Under the pieces are notes generated by a model. It saw only the letters and a program-made list of their open reading frames with translations, was not told where the DNA came from and did no database searches. Shown here one piece after another: positions 44,664 to 55,617 of a stretch of DNA of 64,000 nt. Location of the stretch: the NCBI RefSeq assembly GCF_003473485.1, contig NC_053042.1:52353762-52417761 (forward strand), in the 5' to 3' direction. Source of the stretch: Medicago truncatula (lineage: Eukaryota > Streptophyta > Magnoliopsida > Fabales > Fabaceae). Positions within the stretch are counted from its first letter, which is position 1. The number at the start of each line of letters is the position of its first letter. A program made the translations under genes and the position numbers.

Positions 44664-45546
44664 GGTAGTGTTTGGCCCGACTTATTTTTGACTTTTCTAC
44701 ATTATAAAAGGAGAAGTTGGGCCAAACATATTTCTTGAGAAGCACTTAATATAAAAAGTTGCTTATTTTTTATGTGTAAAATACACAAATAAATGACTTT
44801 TGTTAAAGTTGTTGAAACCTACTTCTAAGAATTCTCGGCAACTTTTTTCTAAGATTTCCCCTTCGAATCCCACTGAGCACATTTTATATTTCAATTTATT
44901 TGATTTCTTACGGCATGCATGTGGTCTACAATTGCTGTTTTTTGTTTTTTGTTTGTTTTTACCATTTTTTTAATTGCTATAATTTGTTTAGGTTAAAAAA
45001 TGGTCATCTTTTATTAATGGTATTAACAAATTAGTTATACAAATTTTTCTTCAAAAAAAAATTAGTTATACAAATTACTATTCACAAATTGGCACTTTTT
45101 ATTGACAATGGTATACTATTTTTTTTTTAAAGGAATGGTATATTATTTATGACGTGCTCTTTTAAACAAATATTGTGATGTAAATTCATAGGTCCATGAT
45201 GTATAAATTTTTATAAATCTTTTTTTTTGACAAAGAATTTTTATAAATCTTATTCACCTCTTTATATATAAAATTTTTATAATTTTTTATTCATTTTCCC
45301 CTAAAATAAATGTTTGTTTCATTTTAAAAATATTTATTTATTTATCATAATTTATTATGAAATATGAACTTTCTAAAAATAATTCATTTTGTTTAAAAAT
45401 ATTATCAAACACTTTAACATAAAATAGATTTTGAAATAAAAAGAAAAATTTACCAAACAACTTAAACTTAATTTCTAAAGCTCATATTTTTAACTTTAAA
45501 TTTAAAGTAACTTTTATGTCTCAAAAAAGTTGGGCCAAACGCACCC
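44664..45546. mobile_element. PIF/Harbinger-like non-autonomous element, 883 bp
   Basis: Left end GGTAGTGTTTGGCCC and right end GGGCCAAACGCACCC (inverse, two differences) flanked by TAA on both sides (44661-44663 and 45547-45549). A 3-bp TAA duplication with GGGTGCGTTTGG-like ends fits PIF/Harbinger. The interior is AT-rich with no transposase. Confidence 0.65.
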
Positions 45547-45549
45547 TAA

Positions 45550-47050
45550 TTGTTTTCTATATATTCAATGTATAACTCTAAGCATAAATATTGGGGCTTT
45601 TCTGTGCTAGTCGTGTCTCCCAGAATCAGTAACTGATTATAAGTAAATGCACATGGCACAGTTAAAATTGAAGGTTATGTTCAACAAACTCAACAAAATT
45701 AAAGTGTACACGGTTATGCTACTACACGTGTTTAAGTAAGTCATAAGGAGTATTGCTCATATAACATAAAAATAGGGAGCACATTGTACATCCCATTTGA
45801 CTTGGTAAATTAAAAAAGAAAACATGTGTTAGAAAGAAATTATTTGGAAAAATGTTTAGACTAGGTTCAATATATGACCAAAGGGATTGGATCATGTCTA
45901 ATAAAATAAATAATAATAATATTAAGTTTTTATTAAAAATATTTTTTCTATATTTCTCAATTGAAAATATGGAACACAAATTATTTGAAACTTTTGAAAT
46001 ATACTCAAAATTTACAACAAGAGATACCTGTAACATTTGGGAAGTATCGGGGAAGATATCAGTACATGATAATTATCAGATACTCTCTTGATATGTATCG
46101 GGAAGTATCTGATAATTATTTTTTAAAACAATAAAATTTAATCTTCGGACACTCTCCTGATACGTATCGGGAAGTATCGGGCCGGTATCGGTGTAGGATA
46201 CGCAGGAGATACGATACAATATCCATTTTGAAGTATCGGGGTTTCACAATGGTTGGAGATCAACAATTTTCCATAAAAACAATGCTAAAAATTGTAACTC
46301 AAACAAATTATCTAAAACAACGGAAAAATATGAATAAGTGTGACAAAACCTACAAATATGACCAAATTAAAGTATTTGGAGTACTTATGTCGATAGGTGT
46401 GTAACAACGAAGACGTCAAAATTATTGCTAAATCTTCACTTAATGGAAGCTAATTTGTCAATATGATCGAAAAAACACTGCAACAAGATCGAAAAACATC
46501 TTACACAAAAACATGATTACAAATCTTGCACGAAAAATAGTCCCCGTTTGGAGTTCTATACAAGGTAAGAACAGAAAAATAGTGTTTGTATAGTACTACA
46601 ATAAATTACTAGCGAAAAGACGGACACATGAAAAAATTATTAACGGTGTTTTTTTATGAAATTTTGATTTGGATTAAAAATATAAATATAAATGTTTGTT
46701 ACTTTCAAGTTATAAAAAACCAAACTAATCATGATTATTTATTTCAATGACACCAACAATATAACCAAAAAAATATAATTTAAATTCTTTTTTTTAATGA
46801 CATCAACAACGATCATTATTATAGAAAAAGTTGTTTAAAGGTATAATTGAGATAACAAAAAGTAACTATAAATATATTCATTTAGTTTGTTACACTTTTT
46901 AAATGATAAAGGGAAAAAAACCAAACATATATATATATTCATATCATGTTTGTTGCATTTTTTTAATATTTAAATTTATTCTTAGTTATTTGTATTGAAA
47001 ATTGAGGACATTTTTTTGAAAGAAAAATCCAACCCAAAAATACTGAAAGG
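45550..47050. other. Intergenic with a cluster of 'gtatcggg' words
   Basis: About 46035-46250 contains repeated aagtatcggg, gatacgtatcgggaagtatc and ggatacg words on both strands, part of a dispersed repeat whose ends I cannot define. The remainder is AT-rich without a gene. The frames at 45722-46091 lack any domain. Confidence 0.4.
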
Positions 47051-47063
47051 GTAGTTTTCTTTA

Positions 47064-48271
47064 GGGTTAATAGACCTTTACCTCCTGAAAAAAAAAAAAA
47101 TTGAGTAATGATACATAGACACCCTTTATTCCCATACACCCTTGTACACCCCATGCATTAGGAAGAGAGAAGAGGAAAGAAAAGATAAAGTGTGCTTGTG
47201 CGGGGTCCACGTGACTACGTGTCAGATTTTTGTGTGGATGTCAAATGGTGTATTGCCACCTAAGGGTGTCTATGTATCATTACTCAAAAAAATTAGATTC
47301 GGTCTTTGTAAAAAAAAATTGTTTTGAAAAACCCCCCTAGACCAGCTGACTATGCATTTTTGCTGATGTGGCATGTTGCGTCACCTTTTACGGATGATGT
47401 GGCGCGCTGACTGTATAATTTTTTAATGGGGTACACGTGTCATTTATTATTTTTATAAAAAAATAAAAAATTCTTAAATTCTGGAAAAATTAATAAAAAT
47501 TAAAAACGAAAATATTTATGGAAAAATTAATATAAATCTGGTAAAATGAAAAAAATCTAGAAAAAAAAAATCTGGAAAAATAAAAAAAAGTGAAAAAAAA
47601 CAAACTTTTTAATTTCGAAAGAAAAATCTGAACTTTTTATTTTTAATTATATTCATAAATTTTGAAATATTTTAAGTTCCTGAATTTTTCATTCTTTTAT
47701 AAAATAAAATTTCTTACTTTTGAAAAAAAAAAAGAATTTTTTTCATTTTTCTAGAATTTTTAAATTTTTCCACTATTGAAAATAATATGGAAATATGAAT
47801 TTTTTGAAATAGATTAATTTTTTTCTATTAAATTTTCTAGATTTTTTCATTTTACTAGATTTTTTAAAATTTTCTAAATTTTTTCATTATTTTTCATTTT
47901 ACCAGATTTTTATTCATTTTTCCATAATTATTTTCGTTTTTTTAATCATTTTTTATTAATATTTTTATTTTTCCAGAATTTATTTCATTTTTATAATATT
48001 TTTTTGTTTTTTATGAATTTTTCTAAAAAAAAATCATAAATGCCACATGTACCCCATAAACAAACAAAAAATAATAATAAAAGTATACAGTCAGCGTGCC
48101 ACGTCATCCAAAAAATGTGACACATCATGCCACATCAGCAAAAATGTACAGTCAGCTACTATAGGGCTATGCTAAAACAAAAAAACAATTACAAGGATCG
48201 AATCCTTTTTTTTTTATAGAGAACAAAACCAAAAGTGATGTATATGACAGGGAGTAAAGACTTATTAACCC
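47064..48271. mobile_element. Mutator-type non-autonomous element, 1.2 kb
   Basis: Inverted ends gggttaatagacctttacct (left) and gggagtaaagacttattaac with cc (right), with a perfect 9-bp duplication TTTTCTTTA at 47055-47063 and 48272-48280. Second-level arms (tgactatgcatttttgctga on the left, cagcaaaaatgtacagtcag on the right) pair further inside. Carries a nested MITE at 47101-47287. The core (about 47460-48040) is almost pure A/T, with repeated tctggaaaaat-type words. Confidence 0.75.
47101..47287. mobile_element. Nested MITE, 187 bp
   Basis: Ends ttgagtaatgatacatagac (left) and gtctatgtatcattactcaa (right) are perfect inverted repeats, continuing as accctt / aagggt. It lies inside the left arm of the 47064-48271 element and so is younger than that element. 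The open frame at 47142-47327 is an artefact. Confidence 0.8.
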
Positions 48272-48702
48272 TTTTCTTTATATATAATATAGATAAAGCC
48301 ACAAGCTTTAACAAATTTGAAAAACATCTCTTTGATAGGCAACCAAAACATGATTAACTTACTTAGTTTGCAAACGATAAGTAACTAGTATTAGAATAAC
48401 CCGGCTGTGGAACCAAAAGGAAAACTATTAAAATAAATTTTATTTTTTCGACTAAAAAAACTATTAAAACTAATTGATGAATCTTTTTAAATTTAATATT
48501 TTCTTTCACCAAATCGGTTTAATTAATTAAGATAAGATCAACAACAAAAACAGATCAATACTAATGATCGCAACAAAAGAAGGAAACAGTACTGCATCAA
48601 AAGGATACTCTACCTAATAAACACTACTGGATATGGACCATCAGATGCCACAAAATGAATAGTGCCCATCACAGCCTTTATTGATCAACGGTGAAGATTC
48701 TC

Positions 48703-48709
48703 ACCTACC
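48703..48709 (+). promoter_or_regulatory. AC element (MYB site) of the CAD promoter
   Basis: ACCTACC, the AC-I element bound by lignin-pathway R2R3-MYB factors, about 50 bp upstream of the TATA box and 160 bp before the ATG. A related ACCAAAC lies in the leader at 48791-48797. Confidence 0.6.
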
Positions 48710-48759
48710 GCACCAAGTGACCCCACACCAAATTCTTAGATGGTTACCCTTCAGCACCT

Positions 48760-48768
48760 TTATATATA
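48760..48768 (+). promoter_or_regulatory. TATA box of CAD
   Basis: ttatatata about 100 bp before the start codon, at normal spacing for a plant gene with a short leader. Confidence 0.6.
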
Positions 48769-48866
48769 CGCATGTTTCTCAACCCCACTAACCAAACCCA
48801 CTCACATTCGTACTGTTTTCTTTTCTTTTTCTCTTTTTTGCTTCTGAGACCAGAGAACACAAAAAC

Positions 48867-51100
48867 ATGGGTAGCATTGAAGTGGCAGAGAGAACAACAG
48901 TAGGATTAGCTGCAAAAGACCCTTCCGGAATTCTCACTCCATACACATACACTCTCAGGTGATTATTGTGTAAATAAACGTCATCTGATTTATTTTTTGT
49001 AACAATACGTGACGATTAATATATATTATTATTTTTATACTTAAAAACCATGCAGAAACACAGGACCGGATGATGTTTACATCAAAATTCATTACTGTGG
49101 AGTCTGCCATTCTGATCTTCACCAAATCAAAAATGATCTTGGCATGTCCAATTATCCTATGGTTCCCGGGTATGTTAACTTTTAAACTCTGATCTATCGA
49201 ATATGTGTCTGGTGTCTGATACTACGTACACATATAATTATGCCATCTATCAAATTATCACCTGCATGTGTCTGGTGTTTGTTGATATGTCCGTGTTTCG
49301 ATTAATTTTAAGGTTCTTAGTGTTGTATCTTTTATTCAGAAAAATTAACGTTTATGATTGTTTTGAAAAACAGGCATGAAGTGGTTGGTGAGGTACTAGA
49401 GGTGGGTTCAAATGTTACAAGGTTCAAAGTGGGAGAAATTGTGGGAGTTGGTCTTCTCGTTGGTTGTTGCAAAAGCTGCAGAGCATGTGATTCTGAGATT
49501 GAGCAATACTGTAACAAGAAGATCTGGTCTTACAATGATGTTTACACTGACGGCAAGATCACTCAGGGTGGCTTTGCTGAATCCACCGTCGTTGAACAAA
49601 AGTAATCACCATAAAATTAAATTAAATTATTTTCTGATTTTTTATTTTTTTTTATTTTCCTTCTTAATTTAAAATTCCACACGTTTTATCCATTTTTGAA
49701 AACCCATTTAAAAAACATTGATGATTTGATGTCTCTTTAGATTATTTTCAACTTATTATCAAATCAGTGTATACTTCATATGAAAATTGTTTGATCTTAT
49801 TTTACTTTTTCATTATTGATGTAATTTATGTTATAAGTTGTTTATCCAAATGCTACACATACAGATCATTTTGTTTAAAAAAACGTTTCATGGACCCCCA
49901 ATTTTTTCCACACCTGTTAATCACATACAAAATTGTGATTGATTCAATTGAGTAGATAATTAATTTAGATATGTTCAATTGTGGTTAATTATGTAGTTGA
50001 ATTGACTATTTTTTTTTTACTGTGATCTAAATTAACTATCTACTCAACTAAATTAACTAAATTAATTACTGAGTTTATTTTAAACTGATTATGTGTTTGG
50101 GGATATTACTGTCAGGTTTGTTGTGAAAATACCAGAGGGATTGGCACCAGAGCAAGTTGCACCATTGTTGTGTGCGGGTGTGACTGTGTACAGTCCACTT
50201 TCACATTTTGGGCTGAAAACACCTGGGCTAAGAGGTGGAATATTGGGCCTTGGAGGTGTAGGACACATGGGGGTGAAAGTAGCAAAGGCATTTGGTCACC
50301 ATGTCACTGTGATAAGCTCTTCTGATAAGAAGAAGAAAGAGGCACTTGAGGATCTTGGAGCTGACAGTTATCTTGTTAGCTCAGATACTGTTGGAATGCA
50401 AGAAGCTGCTGATTCACTTGATTATATCATTGATACTGTTCCAGTTGGTCATCCTCTTGAGCCTTATCTCTCATTGCTCAAAATTGATGGGAAATTGATC
50501 TTGATGGGTGTTATTAACACCCCTCTTCAATTTGTTACACCTATGGTCATGCTAGGTAATAGCCAACTTCTTCTTCCTCATCAATGATTTTTAGCTTAAT
50601 TATTGAATAGGCCCCTTGACTATTGAAGATTTTAAAATTACTCATTGAACTGAAAAAATTGTAATATGTCCTAAATTTGTTAGTAATTTTTAAACTAATT
50701 TTTTTAATTTGGTCTCTCCACTTTTAAATAACTTGTAAATAGGTCTTGAATTTAGGGACCTAAACATAAATTATTTAAAAATTTAGTTCAAGGATATATT
50801 TGAAAATCTCCAAATAGTTCAATAACTTAAAGAGTAATCAAACTTCTTTTTCCAATTTGAATGATATCTTCTAATCTATTGATGTTGTGTTGCGTAGGGA
50901 GGAAGTCAATTACTGGAAGCTTTGTTGGGAGCGTGAAGGAGACAGAGGAGATGTTGGAGTTTTGGAAAGAGAAGGGTCTAAGTTCCATGATTGAAATTGT
51001 GACCATGGATTACATTAACAAAGCTTTTGAAAGATTGGAGAAGAATGATGTGAGGTATAGGTTCGTTGTGGATGTCAAAGGAAGTAAATTTGAGGACTGA
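48867..51100 (+). CDS. CAD: Cinnamyl-alcohol dehydrogenase (bona fide class)
   Basis: NADPH-dependent reduction of cinnamaldehydes to monolignols, the last step before lignin polymerisation; cytosolic zinc enzyme. Five exons: 48867-48958, 49056-49169, 49374-49601, 50116-50555, 50898-51100. All junctions are GT-AG and in phase and give 358 residues, the family length. Catalytic zinc ligands are C48 (GVCHSD), H70-E71 (GHEVVGEV) and C164 (LLCAG). Structural zinc cysteines are C101, C104, C107 and C115. The Rossmann loop is GLGGVGHMG (189-197), with NADP-type SSSDKKKK after the second strand. W120 (KKIWSY) and the SITGSF segment match the substrate pocket of lignin CADs. It reads as a very close relative of alfalfa/Medicago CAD as I remember it, with a few N-terminal differences ([15 protein letters not shown]). 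AC element and TATA box upstream. No lesion seen. Confidence 0.95.
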
Positions 51101-51669
51101 AAATGTATACAAAACAAAACACATACAATATCGTGAAGAGTGTGGACAAGTTCATTATTTTCTTGTTGTGTTTGTATAATTGAGGATTTTCTATGCTATG
51201 GTTTCACACCATCCAGTGATGTCAATTTTTCATGAAAGCAATAGTTACAAAAAATTCCTATTTCGCTGTTCAAAATGTTGATTTTGTTGTGTGAATATAA
51301 TTAGAAGGAAAGAAAAACAAAAGGATATGTTGGGTGTGCTCACCAACTTTGTTGAGAATGAGAGTCGTGTTTACTTTTGGTCGTGTGTTTACCTACTTTG
51401 ACAAATCTTTAACTGCTTACCTAATATTTGAAACTGGGACATTCTCTCAAGTCTCAGCCATACACGTATGCTATATGCCCAAATATTATTGCTTAAGTTT
51501 CATATTCTTTGTTTTCATGATTGCTTAGGGGATGAAGGCTGCATGTGATTAGGCTCCGTCCTATGTTATTCCAATCTAGAACTTCTATTATTTTTACATC
51601 GAAGAAATGAGAGAAATTGATTAAATGGACGTAGGTGTAGGAGCCACGTGTATTTATTCTTCTCATTTA

Positions 51670-52515
51670 TAATAAATAGTCAATTACCTCCCTGAAATTG
51701 TAAGTTTCGTCAATTATCCTTCTAAAATTAACAAAATGTCAATTACCCTCCTGAAATTGCACAACGTTAATCAATTTACCCCCTCCGTCAAATTTTTCTG
51801 TTAGTAAACATGACGTTTTGCAAATATCCGCCCTGAAGTTTTACACTTATGTGCAAAATGTCCCCCGAACTTGAAAATTTATATATTTTTTTCTTATCAT
51901 TAACTCAAAGATATTAAAGACAAGCAATTAACAGTTAACTTTAATATTTTACATGACTCTTTTATTTTTAAAGGGGTCTGTTATTTTATTTTGTTTATGT
52001 TGTGCCATTTGGTTGTTCAATTCTCCATAAATTATGACTTATTTAGATAGAGACACGCCAATTCACAACAAAGTAAGCTAGAGACACTCATTCCTCATGA
52101 ATAATTAATTCTAACAGTTTCTTAAGATAAGTTTGAATAAAATTATTCTATCTTAAAAATTGAACTAAACATGCATTTTGCTAAAGTAATACGAAGTTAT
52201 TAATTATGCGTTATTTTTAGAGGATATATTCTTATTTTAAGCTTAAATATTAAAGTTAATTGTTTGTCTTTAATATCTTTTGAATCAAGATAAGAAAAAA
52301 ACATATAAATTTTTAAGTTTGGAGGGGCATTTTGCACATAAGTGCAAAACTTCAAGGGGGTATTTGCAAAACTTCATGTTCACTGACAGAAGAATTTGAC
52401 GGAGGGGGTAAATTGATTAACGTTGTGCAATTTCAGGGGGTAATTGACGTTTTGTTAATTTCAAGGGGGTAATTGACGAAACTTACAATTTCAGGGGGTA
52501 ATTGACTATTTACTC
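51670..52515. mobile_element. Mutator-type non-autonomous element, 846 bp
   Basis: Ends taataaatagtcaattacc (left) and ggtaattgactatttactc (right) pair; arms of about 230 bp carry gacggagggggtaaattgat. A perfect 9-bp duplication TCTCATTTA flanks it at 51661-51669 and 52516-52524. It sits about 570 bp downstream of CAD. The same family occurs near 61628-62607. Confidence 0.8.
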
Positions 52516-52630
52516 TCTCATTTATGTAAAGAAAGTACTGCGCCACTCTAGACTCGATTAAAAACAAAAAATTGCATAAATTTTTTGGTCATATTAATCA
52601 TTTAAATTTCACCACTAACATATTATTTTA

Positions 52631-52914
52631 CTCCACCCGTCCCTATATCTAAACACCTATTTGATTTTATTTTTGTCCCTAAATGTAACCCTCTTTTCAA
52701 ATTACTAGATGCATTTATTATTTTTTCCTAAACATACCCCTAATTAATACTACTATCTTGTCTTGAAATATGAAAAGTCAAATTTAATACACATACAAAC
52801 AAAGGACAATTTCGTAATATTAACACACAAAACAGACACATTAATTACACTGACAGCTTTTCTTAAGAAATGTGAAAAAAGGCAATGGGTGCCTACATTA
52901 AGGGACGGAGGGAA
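52631..52914. mobile_element. Stowaway-like MITE
   Basis: Left end ctccacccgtccctatat and right end aagggacggaggga are inverted versions of the CTCCCTCCGTCCC termini of Tc1/Mariner Stowaway elements, with TA at the borders. About 280 bp, no gene. Confidence 0.6.
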
Positions 52915-53017
52915 TAATAAAAAAGTGTGTGAGGACCACTTAAAGGTGGGGTCTTAAGTTAGACCCCATGTCTTAGAAGACCCCCAAATTTTTCCCCACA
53001 ATGGGAGTACCTATTAG

Positions 53018-53551
53018 CAGAGCCGTCCGTGTGAAATAGGAGGCTCGACTCTCTTTTTAAAATAGGTCCATAGTAAAATAAAACGTAATTTTGTTGTGTA
53101 GTTAAATTTCATTAAAAAAAAATCAGAATCAGAAGAACTTCTAAACATGAAAGAAATTAAAAAAAAAATATTAAGTAAAAGAGGTGAAATTTATCTAACG
53201 GTGTCGTTTGGATTTGTCACTCCTCTGTTGTGGAAAAGGGTAAAACGAATGGTTTATGCGAAGAAAAAAATGATTGTTGTGATTATTTCAATGAAATAGC
53301 TTTCCAAATTGACTGATTAAGTGATTATACAAATTAGGGGTGGTTTGATAGGATCCGATTTATGTACAAAAATGAGAAATAGAGTCTAGAAAAAAAAACT
53401 CAAACGTGTACTAAAGAAAGAAAAGGATATAACATATATATTTTTTATTTAAGTGGGGGGTGGATATTAAATTTAATTTTTCGTTAGAGGCCCGTAGCAT
53501 TTGGAGGCCCGGCCTGGTTGAGCACTTTGCACACCCTCAAAGCCGGACGTG
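53018..53551. mobile_element. hAT-like non-autonomous element, 534 bp
   Basis: Starts CAGAGCCGTCCGTGTG and ends ...CAAAGCCGGACGTG, with a perfect 8-bp duplication CCTATTAG at 53010-53017 and 53552-53559. The right end (gcctggttgagcactttgca, caccctcaaagccgg) is the familiar plant hAT terminus. No transposase. Confidence 0.75.
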
Positions 53552-54206
53552 CCTATTAGGTACTAGGTCTTAAATTCACCATTGTAGATACTCTTAGAGC
53601 ACATGTTAAACATTAATTTCATTCCATTAATGGTAAGAATTTATTGAAAGAATAATTAAATTAAACATTTTGAGCAATACATTAACACAATTTCCAATAC
53701 ATAATTTTTATTATTGACATTCTTGTGCCCTCAAGTTAACATTTCCCTGAATTTATTGACACCACGTATCATTTACTCTTTAAGTGGGTGTGCATGGAAA
53801 TTTAGGCCGGCAAAAATATTAAAAACACGGAGGAAAAAAATGGTATGCATACCTATCAAAGTACATTGTTAAAATTATTCAAAAAAAAAAAAAATACATT
53901 GTTAATTGTCACTCGGTTGTTCATAAATCATTTCTAAAAACATTAGAGAGAAAAAGAGTGGGAAGAAACAGGGTAAAAACACAATATATTTTAAGGGAGA
54001 GTTGTCCAAAAAGTTATCATAAAATAATAATATTTTAATAGACGGTAATAATTTTTTTGTAATATCTCATTTCTTGCATAAATAATAATATTAACAAAGT
54101 CATTATTTTATCACTTATGGTTTGACGTGTTGTCAAAATTTCTAAATCCATCCACTTTATTATTTCATCAATCTGAAAAGAAAAAAAAATAGATTTATTC
54201 ATTTTA

Positions 54207-55077
54207 GGGTTAATTAAGTTTTTGGTCCTTATAAATATCTGCAGTTTTGTTTTTAGTTCCTATAAAAATAAATCACACTTTTTAGTCCCTACAAAATTTT
54301 CCGTTAGTGTTTTTATTCCCTGTTAAATTAAAATTTGTTTAATTATGCTTAAAATTTTAAATTTTTTAATGATTTTTTACATACTTGTTTAAAAAATTAT
54401 AAAAGGTTCCGCCACAATAAATTAGCTCAAAATTTTATTTTTAAGTCCAAATTTTTGTTAGTTTTATCTTGAATTTTTGGCGTTTTAAAAAAATTATATT
54501 TAATTCATTACACGTTAAAAAAATTCTAATTTTTTATAAAAGAGATTATTATAATGTTTTTAACATGTCTGTTAAAAATCATTCAACAATATAAAAGTTT
54601 AAGTATAATTAAACAAATTTCAATTTAATAGAGACCAACACATACTTTTAGTTCTTGTAAAATTAAAATTTGCTTAATTGTGTTTAAACTTTTAAATTTG
54701 TAACATATTTTTCACATACTTACTTAGAATATTATACAAAGTTTCTCTGCAAAAAAGTAACTTAAAATTTTATTATTAGGTCCAAATTTTCATTAATATA
54801 ATCTTGAAAATTTGGCTTTTAAAAAAATTCATATTTAATTCATTACATGTTAAAAAACTAAAAAAAATTATAAAAGAGTGTCTTACGATGTTATGAACAT
54901 GTATGTAAAAAATCTTTCAAAAATTTAGAAGTTTAAGCATAATTAAACAAATTTTAATTTAACAGGGACTAAAAACACTAACAGAAAATTTTGTAGGGAC
55001 TAAAAAGTGTGATTTATTTTTATAGAGACTTAAAACAAAACTGCAGATATTTATAGAACCAAAAACTTAATTAACCC
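54207..55077. mobile_element. Foldback element, 871 bp, with 8-bp target duplication
   Basis: gggttaattaagtttttggt at the left is inverted at the right end (aaaaacttaattaaccc). The arms exceed 140 bp (ctgcag, aaatcacactttttagtccc, ttaagcataattaaacaaat). Direct repeats TCATTTTA lie at 54199-54206 and 55078-55085. Two further internal half-copies (about 54345-54620 and 54650-54920) repeat the same aatttaa/aaaaattc pattern. No gene. Confidence 0.75.
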
Positions 55078-55617
55078 TCATTTTATTATTGTTTGCTTCA
55101 CATCCATTTTCTATTCACGCAATCCTCTCTTCAGCTTCTACATTTTCTTCTCTTAACTTCTTTCCACTTCCGGATGGAGCATAACTTTCTTATTGGTATG
55201 TGGCTTCTAATGACTTCTAAAAGAAGTTAACCATGAATGCACATGCAATGCGGCGATAAGGACAATGTATAATCAACTCTTTTCATTCAGACAACAAAGT
55301 ATCTAGCCTCATGAAAGAATATATCGATTGTTGGGAGGAAAGATGCCGAGTTGACAAAGAAATTTTAGTACAATGAGTGTATTCATTTGAACAAATTCTA
55401 TTCAATAACTGTAAAAAAATACAATGACTACACTGACTTACTAACTACAGTTCAACTTCGATTGATAGTAGTAGAAGGCCTACAATGATGCATTTCCGGG
55501 GTATTGCGTTCGTCAAACAAACAAACAAACTTCCATTTAAGCCTTCTCATGTTGTAGCCTCCATTACTTCATAACCTCAACAGGACACAGACTGGTCAAA
55601 AGTTTTAGCTGGAGTGA

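Noticed and set aside
49332..49672. Antisense and alternate frames in CAD exon 3
   Set aside because: Shadows of the confirmed CAD exon, whose sense frame carries the zinc ligands.
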